Origin: Zanthoxylum bungeanum
Lineage: Eukaryota > Streptophyta > Magnoliopsida > Sapindales > Rutaceae
Direction of reading: 5' to 3'
Length of the DNA: 64,000 bases
Assembly: GCA_019454045.1 (NCBI GenBank)
Contig: SKCR01023751.1
Location: 124,001 to 188,000, forward strand
The notes under the pieces were generated by a model, which was given only the letters and a program-made list of their open reading frames with translations, made no database searches and was not told the DNA's origin. A program made the position numbers and the translations under genes. The stretch's first letter is position 1; the number at the start of each line of letters is the position of its first letter. Of this stretch, positions 38,360 to 51,401 are shown in pieces.

Positions 38360-39678
38360 ATGAGTACATCCGATAATGAGGTATCCCAGATAGATCAGTT
38401 GAAGAATGGTTTCGCCAAGATTACTGAACAATTGCAAGCCTTGACTACTGCCATGACAAATATGGTTGTGCCCCGTGCTGGGGGAAACTCTGAGAATGTA
38501 AGACGTGAGGAGCCTCCAAATAGGTTGAGGGATGACATCCCCGCTTTTGATGATGATATGGCTGGTTATGCCGCTGGGAGAACAGTTGGGTCTCAGGCAG
38601 AATTTTAGAAACTCCGTGACCAGGTAGAGTCTGTTACCCATAAGATGAAGGGTAAGGATGAAGACTTACTAGACTATGAGGCGATGACCTTTGAGGAACA
38701 GTTGCCTGCTCATTTCAGAATGCTCGACACTGCCAAATTTAACGGGAATGGGGATCCTAGGGTCCATCTCCGTCAGTATGTTTCAGTTATGAGTTCAGTG
38801 GGTTTATCCAAGCACCAGATCCAGAAAATGTTCGGGATGTCGCTTGAGGGGGCACCCGTAGTGTGGTATCACAACCTTGAGAAAAAGGTCAAAGAAGATT
38901 GGAAGGAATTGGCAGATGCATTTCTAAAACAATATGTTACAGACTTGGAGATTGATTTGTCACTCCGAGATTTGGAGAACACTAAGCAGAAGCCGGAGGA
39001 GAACTTCAAGGAGTATGTAGACCGCTGGAGAGGTCAACTTTTGAAAATGCAGACTCGACCTTCAGAGGAAGACCAAATTAAGATGATTATCAAGGGTACT
39101 AAGCCCTCCATCTATGGTAAGCTGAGGAGGATGACCTCCATGATTGCGGATTTCCGACAGTTGAGAGAGACTGTTTTGGATATTGAAGAAGAGGAGGCTG
39201 AAAATAGAAAGTTTTGTGGCCAGAATAGAAGAACTTTTGGGGGGCCTTCTGAGGCCAAGCCCCCTAGTGCCGAGGTCACTGCCATCAGAAAGAGGCAATT
39301 CTCCAACCTTGGTAGACCGTTGTCGAATGTATTTGAAAAGTTGCAGGGACAAGGACTCTTGAAACCCTTAGAAGGCAAACCACTTCCACACCCCCACCGC
39401 CACACATAAATGTGAACCTTTATTGTCACTTCCACCAGCTACATGGCCATGGCACCAACAACTGCACCCGCCTCAGGCATGAATATCAAGATCTCATAGA
39501 CTCCCATAAAATACCCGATCTAGAAAAAGAACAACCCAACACACACAGAAATCCTCTACCAAACTACCACTCCGTTCCACCACCCACCTACATGATCAAC
39601 TCTGGATTGCCCGAAACTTTTGTCCTCCAAACCCTCAACCACCAAGCTTCTTATATGGATGACAGTGAAGAACCATAG
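38360..39678 (+). pseudogene. Ty3/gypsy gag of G2
   Basis: ATG at 38360 begins a frame to 39409 with one TAG at 38606-38608 (EF-stop-KLRDQVESV). The core reads KFNGNGDPRVHLRQY, VWYHNLEKKVKEDW, FLKQYV and FKEYVDRWRGQL, the Retrotrans_gag capsid family. After a one-base slip in a Pro-rich stretch near 39390 the text continues as VNLYCHFHQLHGHGTNNCTR, the Cys/His motif of Tat-lineage gag, to a stop at 39678. A further in-frame-like piece (AKEEGNVANDE) follows. With one nonsense codon and one frameshift the gag is only lightly damaged. It would make capsid for packaging; the enzymes are missing. Confidence 0.88.
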
Positions 39679-40045
39679 GCCAAGGAAGAAGGCAATGTTG
39701 CGAATGATGAAGTTATTCCTCCTAGTTTATTTGATCTTGCATTTTTTAGACATTGATTTAGTCTACATGTTCGAACCATTTTCTTAAATGATAATAAAGA
39801 CGTTCATTTTGCTGAATCTCTTCTGCAATATGAGTATATTTGAGAAAATCATTAAACCCTGGTACTATGATACTCAGCAATATTTAGAACACAGGGAATC
39901 TTCGAAAGAAGTAAATAGAAATGATAAGATAGGATGATCATTCAGAAATTGGGAAATGGGGCAGTGAGACTATCAGACTTGGAAGGGAATGAGTTCACCG
40001 AGCTGATTAAAGTGGAAAGATTGAAGCAGTGCTTTGCCTGAAGGA
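39679..40045 (+). pseudogene. Deletion scar and C-terminal tail of G2 pol
   Basis: After the gag remnant, sequence near 39946-40041 reads KLGNGAVRLSDLEGNEF and LIKVERLKQCFA before a TGA. This resembles the tail after integrase in Tat-lineage pol, where the polyprotein ends. No protease, RT, RNase H or integrase core is present, so several kilobases of pol have been lost between about 39700 and 39940. Confidence 0.6.
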
Positions 40046-40245
40046 AAGAAGACTAAGCAGTCACCAAGAGAATCGGCAGAAGACCTAACCCAACGGGATG
40101 TGAAACTCATTCACGCATGCATGCATATTTTGCATTCTTTTTTGTGTTTGTTTTGTTCTGTATTCACAGGTTTCAAAGAAGAAAAAGAGAAAGCGGCAAA
40201 GACAAACCAACTAGAATCAGCAACAAATGAGTAGTAGTTTCAGGG
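40046..40245 (+). other. Start of G2 3' untranslated region
   Basis: Non-coding spacer between the pol tail and the first array. The short 66-codon frame at 40034-40234 shows no motif. Confidence 0.5.
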
Positions 40246-40412
40246 ATGAGTCCCAAGGTTGAGGCCCATATCAGTTTCAGTCTTGGGGATGAGTCCTAGG
40301 GGCGAGGCCCATATCAGTATCAGTTTGGGGCGAGACCCACATCATTCTGGGGGCGAGGCCCACATCAGCATCACTCTGGGGGCGAGGCCTACATCATCAT
40401 CAGAATCAGTCT
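40246..40412 (+). repeat. Short-unit tandem array in G2 3' region
   Basis: Units of about 30-40 bases built on GGGGCGAGGCCCACATCA and CAGTCTTGGGGATGAGTC, five or so copies with changes. Confidence 0.75.
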
Positions 40413-41050
40413 TGCCGAGAATGGCACTCCAAGAATGGAGAAACAGGGTTCAAGAATGAACTAGCCGAGAATGGCAATCCGAGAATGGAGTAGGGTTCCA
40501 GAATGAACTAGCCGAGAATGGCACTCCAAGAATGGAGAAACAGGGTTCAAGAATGAACTAGCCGAGAATGGCAATCCGAGAATGGAAACACAATTCGAGA
40601 ATGAACAAGTCAGGAATGGCACTCCAAGAATGGAAACACACAGTTCGAGAATGAACAAGTCGGGAATGGCACTCCAAGAATGGAAACACAGTTCGAGAAT
40701 GAACAAGTCGGGAATGGCACTCCAAGAATGGAAACACAGTTCGAGAATGAACATGCCGGGAATGGCACTCCAAGAATGGAAACACAGTTCGAGATTGAAC
40801 AAGCCGGGAATGGCACTCCAAGAATGGAAACACAGTTCGAGAATGAACAAGCCGGGAATGGCACTCCAAGAATGGAAACACAGTTCGGGAATGAACAAGC
40901 CGGGAATGGTACTCCAAGAATGGAAACACAGTTCGGGAATGAACAAGCCGGGAATGGCACTCCAAGAATGGAAACACAGTTCGAGAATGAACAAGCCGAG
41001 AATGGCACTCCAAGAATGAAACACAGTTCGGGAATGAACAAGTTGGGAAT
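40413..41050 (+). repeat. 48-bp tandem array, left part
   Basis: About 13 units built from AATGGCACTCCAAGAATGG, AAACACAGTTCGAGAATG and AACAAGCCGGG. The later units repeat at exactly 48 bases. The first units (40413-40600) vary in length. The unit is a multiple of three and has no stop in several frames, which creates long false ORFs on both strands. Element B splits the array after 41050. Confidence 0.93.
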
Positions 41051-43129
41051 TGTTGGACAGTTATGACCCATAGTGTCACTATTTGTACAGATCATAGTGT
41101 TGTTGTACAAATTAACTATGTGACATAGGAGATTGCACTCTTATCATTTGTGATTATATCACCTTAGATATATAAATGATAGGAGGTCCTTATGATTTGT
41201 TCCTAGATTGAGAATGATATGAGACAATATCAATCAACGAAGGGTAAATCATTAAACATCCCTAGTCAGAGCATTGTTGAGATTAGACATCGATAGATGC
41301 GTAAAAGACTAGTATTACATTTGTGCGTGTTATGTGAGACATAACGGCATAGTTCTCGTATATCTGGGTATATGATACTCAAGCAAGTGTAATAGGAGGT
41401 TGTGTTTCACTGATGGTACGGGAAACAGCTTCGCTCTGGATTAGACCACCGCAGAATCCCATTGGTAGTATGACTTTGTGTCTGTGGGAGTCTGCAATCA
41501 GGGTAGGTGTATTTGGTCTTAACCTGAGACTTGCACCGCTAATACTTGCGATAATCAATATACTTTAGTTGAGGTCGTCCAAGGTTTTAACAGGTTCTGT
41601 GTACGCCAATGCTGGGTGTATTGAGAATCATAGTGTATTGGGTGTGATGTCAAAACGGAAGTGTCACTCCAGTCATATGGAGATGATGGTCACGTAGGAT
41701 ACGGTATTAGTGCTCTTATATGTTGCGCGGCTATTGGGATATTATGACTCGGTCATGTATATCTGATTATAGAGACTAGTTACTAGACATTCGACATGTG
41801 CTTCGTACGGGGCAGACACATATCCATCCCCAGGCCTAGCACGTGATCATCCGATACTGGATCGAAATACGCAATACTACGTATACTACGCCTGATATAG
41901 ATCACATATTCTTGTAAGGATATTTCCGGAGAATTGGGTAGGCATGACGCTTTGCTAGAGGCCAAGCTTGTCTTGTAAATCGGTAAAACGTAATACTTGG
42001 TACTTATATGTTCGGATAGTCCGACGACTGAATTTACTGCCAACATATCCGGAGATCTCATCGGTCGCTTCCCAATGATACACCGATGACGTATGACTCG
42101 CATTATATATTAATCTGGGATTAATTAGAAGAGAGAGAGAATTAATCTGGGATTAATTGTGGAGATATTTTATCTAGGATAAAATATCAATTTAAAGAGA
42201 GAGAACGATTAATTTGGAATTAATCGATAAATAATATATTCGATATATTAAACGAAATTGGATTTCGATTAGGAATTAAAATTAGATTTTAATTCAGGCA
42301 CTTGAATTAATTTAGAATTAATTCTCGAGCGACGTGATTAGTAAATTGGATTTATTAACGAGGCATCGAGAAAATCGTTAATTTAGAATTATCGAAACCG
42401 AGCTCGGAATGTGTTTGTGAAGTTACGTCGATTTTGAATCACGTGCCACAAGTCGCATCGTAAATCACATCGTAAGTCATAAAAGTCAAATCATTTTTTG
42501 GAAAAGTAACTTTGACTCTTTGACTTTGACCTTTAAGATTTGAAGGGAATTTTGGGGGGAAAAGACTTTTAACTTTTTGGAAAAGTTAAAGGCTTTTCCT
42601 TTTCACCTTTTATCAAGGGTAAAAGAATTAAATAAGTTTATTTACATTTGTTTTATTGTTTTTTAAAAGCATAAAATAAATGGTAAATGCTTTAGTATTT
42701 TTGGAAAATATATAAGTGAAATGTTTGACACCTTTTTCCCTTAACCTAATCTCTCATCCATCTCTCTTTTCCTCTCACAAGGTCACGCCCAAGGCAGAAA
42801 ACTGCCCAAGCTTGGCCGAAAATGATGGTTCATTTTTGAGTGTTTTGTGGTAAAATCCAAGTGCTAGCACACTCCTAAGAGGCATACGAAGGTGTTAGGG
42901 AAACTCACCCACGAGCCGGGAATCGTTTGACGCAAGTTCGAGGCTCAAATTCATGGACCAAAACTGAAAACAGTGAGCAGTGGACTGCACACTATTGGCG
43001 CCACTTTGAAGGGGAAAATCATTTTGTTCTTCTTCAAATCGTCACAACCGATCGATGTGAGTATTCTGCTATCTCCTTTGATGTATTCATGCTTGTTTGA
43101 TGATCTTGGGACCTAGAATAAAACCAACA
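41051..43129 (+). repeat. 5' LTR of element B
   Basis: Begins TGTTGGACAGTTATGACC and ends AATAAAACCAACA. It differs from 49019-51112 by only a few changes per hundred bases on reading. Confidence 0.95.
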
Positions 43130-43130
43130 A

Positions 43131-43143
43131 TGGCATCAAGAGC
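43131..43143 (+). other. Primer binding site of element B
   Basis: TGGCATCAAGAGC one base after the LTR end. Initiator-Met-type site with one change from TGGTATCA. Confidence 0.8.
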
Positions 43144-45650
43144 CTAGGTTCAAGCATGAAAGTTTAGGGCTTAAAATTTGGATATTTTGTATTTGAGCAT
43201 GTTTTGAATAAATTGGATGTTTAAGTTTGCTTAATACATGTTTAATTGAATATTGATTGGATCAATTTCATGAATTAATGTTTGAAATATTTTTCCCCAA
43301 ATGTTAATGTTGGCCTAAAATGATAAATTGGGTATTTTGAATTTGAGCATGATTTTATGAAATTGGATGATTAAGTATGCTTAAATATGGTTGAATTGAA
43401 GATTGATTGGATCAATTTCATGAAAAATGTGATTGGATCATTTTTTTCCCCAATTTGCTTATGGTGGCCGAATGGGATAAGCCCTTATTGTCTTGGAATT
43501 TTGATTTTTTGTTCATTATATGAATTGGAAATCATTTGGGTATATGATTTAATGTCGATTGTGTAATTGATTGGATTGAATTTGAATCGGACATAAAATC
43601 CCCAAATTGCCAGACTTTGAAGCATGAAAATGGGTTTGATTTTCATTAAATGTGTCGGACATGTGATAATGAAATTGTGCATGATTAATTGTATAAATTA
43701 ATGTTTTAGAAATGTTAATTTGGGTAATTAATCATGTAATACACTTTAGGTTAATTGAATGTGAAATTGGATTTTTGTATTTAATTAATTGAGCCTTAAA
43801 ATTGGATTTGGGCTTTTAAAGATGTCATTGGGCTTGTTGGGCTTTGTTGTACAAAGTTGGGTTTAGGCAAATTGGATTGGATCCAATTGGGCCCAAAACC
43901 GCTTCCATAAAGCCCAAATGCCACTTAATGAACCTTTAAAGTTTAATTGGCCCTAATGGGCCAAGATTGATTTATGGGCTTAAGGGGTAAATCCCGAATT
44001 GGATTTTGGTTATTCGGTTTGACCTGAGTTGACCAAAAGTCCACGCCTTAAGAAATCAATTAAAAGCCCATTGGACTTTAATTGAATTGACGTTGGACGT
44101 TAATCGGTCTTTGAGACGCGTTGCGATTAAATTGGAATTTAAGTCGTAAAAGGTTTATTATTAAAGTGTAATATTTAATTTGGAATTAAATAACAAATTA
44201 GAATTGAATGCATATTAAATTGGATTTAATGACGTAGTTTAATTTAATTCGAGAATTCGTACTTTAAGTACTTATTCACAAAACGAGTTTGACTCGATCA
44301 AAATCAAATCATTGTTTGAACATTGGATGATCACTAATTATCAGATTAATTAATTTGATTAGATTGATTGATAATATGCTTGTGTGAATACTTGGTTTGA
44401 TGAAATGAATAATGTATATCGGATGGATATTAGTCGGGTGGGGGCAATTTTGGAAATTGTTTGTAATAAATTTGATTTATTAAATTGGACCTGCGTATCC
44501 AGCCTTATCACCTCTATTCTATTTGTATTCTCTTCTCACCTATTCCCCTCAATGTATATGAGGTTTCTTTAGAAGTGTAGTGTAACAGGTAGAAGTGATA
44601 CAAGTGCTAGCTTGAGAGAGAAATGGAGAGATTTGATCTAGGATCAATGTGATAAGTATCCATCCGCATATCATTATTGTTTATTTTCATATGCGCTTTA
44701 TTATGTATTTAAAATGCATGTTTAAGGGTGTATGATGATGAGACCTTAACAAAGATAATAAATGGTAGCCAATTTGCACGCGAAAAACCCTCATCAAATA
44801 TCATGCGTTTTTTTCCTTCCATTGAGTGATTCTTACTCAAGATCCGAGATTGGCATTGGGTTGTTGGCCAAAGTCAAGCCCTTTGTCCGTCGAAGATGTG
44901 TTTGAATCACGAGAGTTTTGTTCTATATTGGTGTCTTGTCCAAGTTGTGGTTTGTTGGGCAAAGTCAAGACCACTTCTTGTCCATCGACATTGATTACGA
45001 AGCTTTCCATGGTCATGGGTCGCGCTTGACTGGGATCATTAAGCTTGTTGTGCCAAAGCCAAGGCTTAGTTGATTCAGAGGAAAAAGGTTAGGCAATACA
45101 TTGGATGTATTGGCATATATAAGATATATGTTAAGGATTTGGATATCCGCCTACTGGATCTAGGAATTGGATTGGATCCAATTGATCTTAGGGATCTACC
45201 ATGTTAATTATCATACAATTTGTTGGCCAAAGTCAAGATTGTGTGATATTTAACGGGATCCTAGCCCACTAAGAAACGCGGTTTCCGAGTACTCGACAGA
45301 GGGTTAGAGGCTCGCCGAAAAATAGTGGGAGGCAAGAATTGAATTTGCAATACTCATTCAATTACCTGCCATACGCGCTCAATCAATATCATTCGTCGTT
45401 ATAATTTAAATGTCAGTTAGACTAATATTTAAATGTTGTTTTATTAAATAGTTGGACTATATTCAAACTATTCAATTATAGTTGATTTTATAATTGGATT
45501 ATAGTAATCAATATAATTGATTTTAATCTATTGAATTATAGTTGATTAAATAGTTAGACTATTGTAATCATTATAATTAGTACCTTAATTATTGATTAAA
45601 TAGTTGGACTATTAAAATCAAGATATATTGAAAGATTGGACATTTAAAAC
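43144..45650 (+). other. Long leader of element B
   Basis: Same leader as in A and C. TTGGCCAAAGTCAAG occurs near 44868 and 45222 with a one-base variant near 44957, and a related GTGCCAAAGCCAAGG near 45050. Words rich in TTGGGC and GGGCC mark 43790-43990. No supported gene. Confidence 0.7.
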
Positions 45651-48600
45651 ATAATCTTGGATTGAAATGTTTAAATGGTTTAATTTTCAAATTGGGAATA
45701 ATTTCAGGATGGTCCTGGAAATAAATAATAAGTTACTTTATTTGATAAAATAACTTGTTAAGCCTAAGCCTAGAATTAAGCAAATAAGTAGAGCATAACT
45801 TTGGAAGGTTATGCAATGATAACTTTAGTGCTTAATCCACCATACTTGTCATAAATCTATGTTTAGATTTAAGAAGTAATAAAATTACAATTAATAACTC
45901 TTGGAGAGTTAATGACTATTCTCAAGGAGATAAAGTCAAACTTTATAATTAGGCTAATAGCGCAAGGCGCACCTTACTTCAATATTCTAGAAACCCAAGG
46001 CTTGGCCGAAGGCTTCTGAAATATTGAAAAGGGTAAAGGTAAAATCATTAAGATCTTCTGGGAAGATAAAGAACATATCCCAAAATGACTGCCGTTTGGA
46101 TATGGCAGACATGGAGGAATTAAAGAAAGAGCAAGGCTCTGACTTTAAATATATTCGTCATTATTATGTTCACTACTAGTATTGAAATTGGATTTTAAAT
46201 ACTTAGTGTGGTACATAAAATATTATGTATTGATGCTCAGAATCTGCTGTGAGCAGGATACTGACTTCAAGCTGAGATTAATCTGCAAATCGGAAACGGG
46301 ACGAAAGTCGCTGTTTCGACCGTAGATACCTAAGTTTAGGAACTACCCTTGGGGTATGTACTTAAATTAGGAAACTGTTATAATGTAAATAGCTAGACTA
46401 GGAACATTATCTCTATATCAGTGTTTAATCCGTTGTGGATAAACCTTTATATTCTAGAACACTAAAGTGTTTCATTATATAAAGATGATATTGAGATAAG
46501 CACATTAGATGTGAATACAGTATTTATATTTTGAATATAAATAAATCTCAAACATATTATATAATAAATAAATAGCTCTAACTGATTTCATCAAAGAGAC
46601 TTAAATGTGGCATTGTTGTCTAGGACACAATAAACAAGACTCGTATATCCACACTTTTGAAGAGTGGGTACTAGGACTGATTTGATTATTCAAATAAAGT
46701 ACCTAAAATACTATTTACTTGGTAATAGTGAAAAATGCCATCGATTTGTAAGCCTTATTCATAGTGAAGTAAGTGGGCCCATATCTAGCTAGGCCAGATG
46801 TGGATATGAATGTTTCGTGACTTTAACGGGTGTGGCATCACGTTATGGTTATGTGTTACTTTTAAAGAACATAAATCGGAAACTTTTAGAGTTTCGACAA
46901 GAAATAGACAAACAGATCGGCTAAAGTATTAAACCGTCACGGTAAGACCGAAATGGAAAATACTTAAGCAATAAGTTTCACATATACTTGAAAGAGTATA
47001 GTATTCTTTCAAATCAGGACTCCTCCCGAGACACGTCAGTTTGACGGTGTGTCCGTACGGAGAAACTGAATTTTGTTGGACATGATAAGGTTTATCATGA
47101 GTCATTCTAAGCTATCGTTTCCTTCAACGGATATGCATTAACAGTGCAAAACTTATTTAGAATAAGGTTCCATGAAAATCAATATGACAGAATTCATATT
47201 GGATATCAACGGGAAAGAAACTGGGTTTCACATTCCTGTAGATTTGGGTATGCTGGGCATATGTTTGGATGATACCAAACTAAAACCTAAATCGGATAAG
47301 TGCCAAATGTAGGTTATCCTAGGGAAAATCATAAGTATAGTACTTATACAACTCACTTGAGAACAATTGTAATTGTTGCTCACTATGCGGTCTTCCTTAG
47401 AGGAATACCGAAATGCAGTGGTAAGTGGGAGGACAGTAAAACTTGATGAAAATCAGAGAGATATTTTTCAAGGCACGAAGTCCTTAATGGAACATAAATA
47501 GTTCATCGAGGATGAAACTATACCAGTAATCTTCAAATACACAAGAACCGCGTATATCGGAGAGAATCAGAAAACAACCTGGGGTATGGGTTTCTGATGT
47601 CACCTCATAAAGATGTCAATCTTATTGAGGAAGACCCAACTACGTATGAGGATGTGATACAAGGTATCGACTCATATTATGGAAAAGTGCCATGAGTCCA
47701 AGATGGATTCCATGTATAACAACTATGTTTGGACACTAGTTGATGTACCATAAGACATTGTGCCTATAGGTACTGTATAAGTCTTCAAGGAAAACATACA
47801 TGGAAGGCAACATACCAACGTACAAAGCTAGGCTTGTAGCGGAAAGGTTTCGTTATCAACATTGCGTTGATTACAGTTCAACCTTTTACCTGTTGCCACG
47901 ATAAATCCATTTGGATAATGCTTGCTGTAGCTGCACGTTTCATTTATGAAATGTGTCAGTTAAAGATCAAAATCGCTTTCCTTAAATGGAAACCTTTTGG
48001 AGGATATTTATAACATCATGATGATTTTGTCGTACCTAAACCAGCAAACTAGGTTTGCATGTTGTTCGATCCATGTTTGGATTGAAGCAAGCAATAGGTT
48101 CTTGGAACTAACATTTTGATGTAATCATAACGGTGTATGATTTAGTTTAAAACGAAAATGATTCTTGTGTATATAGGAGGTTAGTGGGAGCGCACTGACA
48201 ATAAATGTCCTTTATAAATAATGATAACATATATCATTTCTTGGAAATGAAATTCCTATAAAATAATCGGTGAAAGCTTGGCTTTTAAGAGAAAATTCTC
48301 GGTAGAATCTCGGGAGAAACAACCTTTATTCTAGGAATAAAGATCTACTGGGATAGATTTAAGTTGTTAAACTCTCTGGGAAATTGTACATTAAAATGTA
48401 CGCGACCTGGTGTCTCATACGCTTTGAGCATATAGAGTCACAATCAGGTCAATCCAAGTGATAGTCACTGGATTGATGATAAGAACATCCGTTAGTATCT
48501 TAGAGAACTAAGGATGATGTCTTTAACTATGGAGAAGGAGAACTTGAAGTGACTGGGATCACTGTAGCAAGTTTCCTGAACCGATAAAGACGACTAAAAG

Positions 48601-49002
48601 TCACAAACGGTACTGTACAGTTTGAATAACTGTACAGTGAGCTGGAAATCTTCCAAGAAAGATACTATTACCGAATAAATAACAAATGCGGATTATTGCT
48701 GCAGCTGAGGCAGCAATAGAAGCCATATGGGTCAATAAATAAATCTAATTGGATTAGATATAGTTCTGTTAGCGGCTGAGCTGGGCGTCAGCACAGGCTA
48801 AAGAATTAATGGTCTCATCAACGATCCAGATATATACTTCGACTATTCATCTGATTTGTTCGGATCATACATCATGGTGATGTGATGATCGAATAAATCG
48901 CGTCAGACGATAATCATATAAATCCGCTGACGAAAGCAGTTTCTCAATAGTTTGAGCCAACCGTACATAGTTCGAGTGTTAGACACTCGAGTGACTGGCT
49001 AA
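45651..49002 (+). pseudogene. Decayed gag-pol of element B
   Basis: Aligning with C gives gag start text at about 45660-45760 (FKWFNFQIGNNFRMVL against NFADWEMNLRIVL in C), a jump over central gag near 45850, then the zinc-knuckle remnant near 46090. The integrase start at 46770-46860 reads LIHSEVSGPI where C has LVHSDICGPM, so the catalytic Asp is Glu, and TGVAS replaces TDDAS. Integrase continues to about 47420, RT text lies at 47700-48500 and RNase H (AAEAAIEAIWVNK) near 48705. Frames break every few dozen codons. Confidence 0.85.
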
Positions 49003-49018
49003 AGGCCAAGTGGGAGAT
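49003..49018 (+). other. Polypurine tract of element B
   Basis: AGGCCAAGTGGGAGAT directly before TGTTGGACAG. Confidence 0.82.
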
Positions 49019-51112
49019 TGTTGGACAGTTATGACCCATAGCGTCGCTATTTGTACCGATCATAGTGTTGTTGTACAAATTAACTATGTGACATAGAAGA
49101 TTACACTCTTATCGTTTGTGATTAGATCACCTTAGATATATAAATGATAGGAGGTCCTTATGATTTGTTCCTAGATTGAGAATGATATGAGACAGTATCA
49201 ATCAACGAAGGATAAATCATTAAACATCCCTAGTCAGAGCATTGTCGAGATTGGACATCGATAGATGCGTAAAAGACTAGTATTACACTTGTGCGTGTTA
49301 TGTGAGACATAACGGCATAGTTCTCGTATATCTGGGTATAGGATACTCAGGCAAGTGTAATAGGAGGTTGTGTTTCACCGATGGTACGGGAAACAGCTTC
49401 GCTCTGGATTAGACCACCGCAGAATCCCATTGGTAGTATGACTTTGTGTCTGTGGGAGTCTGCAATCAGGGTAGGTGTATTTGGTCTTAACCTGAGACTT
49501 GCACCGCTAATACTTGCGACAATCAATATACTTTAGTTGAGGTCGTCCAGGGCTTTAACAGGTTTTGTGTACGTCAATACTGGGTGTATTGAGAATCATA
49601 GTGTATTGGGTGTGATGTCAAGACGGAAGTGTCACTCCAGTCATATGGAGATGATGGTCACGTAGGATACGGTATTAGTACTCTTATATGCTGCGCAGCT
49701 ATCGGGATATTATGACTCGGTCATGTATATCCGATTATAGAGACTAGTTACCAGACATCCGACATGTGCTTCGTACGGGGCATACACATATCCATCCCCA
49801 GGCCTAGCACGTGATCATCCGATACTGGATCGAAATGCGCAATACTAGGTATACTACGCCTGATATAGATCACATATTCTTGTAAGGATATTTCTGGAGA
49901 ATTGGGTAGGCATGGCGCTTTACGAGAGGCTAACCTTGTCTTATAAATCGGTAAAACGTAATACTTGGTACTTACGTGTTCGGATAGTCCGACAACCGAA
50001 TTTACTGCCAACATATCCGGAGATCTCATGGGTCGCTTCCCAATGATACACCGATGACGTATGACTCGCATTATATATTAATCTGGGATTAATTAGAAGA
50101 GAGAGAGAATTAATCTGGGATTAATTGCGGAGATATTTTATCTAGGATAAAATATCAATTTAAAGAGAGAGAACGATTAATTTGGAATTAATCGATAAAT
50201 AATATATTCGATATATTAAACGAAATTGGATTTCGATTAGGAATTAAAATTAGATTTTAATTCGGGCACTTGAATTAATTTAGAATTAATTCTCGAGCGA
50301 CGTGATTAGTAAATTGGATTTATTAACGAGGCATCGAGAAAATCGTTAATTTAGAATTATCGAAACCGAGCTCAGAATGTGTTTGCGAAGTTATGTCGAT
50401 TTTGAATCACGTGTCACAAGTCGCATCGCAAATCACATCGCAAGTCATAAAAGTCAAATCACTTTTTGGAAAAGTAACTTTGACTCTTTGACTTTGACCT
50501 TTAAGATTTGGAGGGAAATTTTGGGGGGAAAAGACTTTTAACTTTTTGGAAAAGTTAAAGGCTTTTCCTTTTCACCTTTTACCAAGGGTAAAAGAATTAA
50601 ATAAAGTTTATTTACATTTGTTTTATTGTTTTTTAAAAGCATAAAATAAATGGTAAATGCTTTAGTATTTTTGGAAAATATATAAGTGAAATGTTTGACA
50701 CCTTTTTCCCTTAACCTAATCTCTCATCCATCTTTCTTTTCCTCTCACATGGTCACGCCCAAATCAGAAAACTGCCCAAGCTTGGCCGAAAATGATGGTT
50801 CATTTTTGAGTGTTTTGTGGCAAAATCCAAGTGCTAGCACACTCCTAAGAGGCATACGAAGGTGTTAGGTAAACTCACCCACGAGCTAGGAATCGTTTGA
50901 CTCAAGTTCGAGGCTCAAATTCATGGACCAAAACTAAAAACAGTGAGCAGTGGACTGCACACTATTGGCGCCACTTTGAAGGGGAAAATCATTTTGTTCT
51001 TCTTCAAATCGTCACAACCGATCGATGTGAGTATTCCGCTTTCTCCTTTGATGTATTCACACTTATTATTCATGCTTGTTTGATGATCTTGAGACCTAGA
51101 ATAAAACCAACA
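49019..51112 (+). repeat. 3' LTR of element B
   Basis: Partner of 41051-43129 with the same ends. It is followed at once by the resumed 48-bp array. Confidence 0.95.
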
Positions 51113-51262
51113 GAATGGCACTCCAAGAATGGAAACATAGTTCGGGAATGAACAAGTCGGGAATGAAACTCCAAGAATGGAGCACGGTTCAGGAATGGAC
51201 CATACCATAGTAATGGTCCGAGAATGGACCACCTCTCCTCAACTTGGTTCGAGAATGGACCA
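51113..51262 (+). repeat. 48-bp tandem array, right part
   Basis: Two to three more units (GGCACTCCAAGAATGGAAAC, then degenerate GAATGGACCA units) continue the array broken by element B. Confidence 0.9.
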
Positions 51263-51387
51263 CCTCACAACAAAATTAACTCAACACAACAAGAAAACCA
51301 AGTGCCAACTGGCGAGCCAGGTAAGTAAAAATGCATTGCATAAATTTTGATAGGATTGTCTCTGTCATGCACTGCACAAGTCCCATC
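51263..51387 (+). other. End of G2 internal region
   Basis: Non-coding stretch between the array and the polypurine tract. Confidence 0.6.
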
Positions 51388-51401
51388 AAAGTGGGGGCGA
51401 C
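51388..51401 (+). other. Polypurine tract of G2
   Basis: AAAGTGGGGGCGAC directly before the 3' LTR start TGTAGGCAATGC; such tracts prime plus-strand DNA. Confidence 0.82.

Larger units (their letters stand above)
41051..51112 (+). mobile_element. Complete Copia element B inside the G2 array, coding regions dead
   Basis: LTRs at 41051-43129 and 49019-51112 share the ends TGTTGG...CCAACA. GAAT flanks both sides (41047-41050 and 51113-51116). The array text GGGAAT/GAATGGCAC is rejoined when B is removed, which proves the insertion. The interior is colinear with element A in reverse and shares its gag deletion and damaged pol. LTRs are very alike, so the insertion is fairly recent, yet no ORF survives. 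Confidence 0.95.

Noticed and set aside
40461..41110. Long overlapping ORFs of 128-187 codons on both strands
   Set aside because: They arise from a 48-bp tandem repeat whose length is a multiple of three and which lacks stops. No independent evidence of coding.
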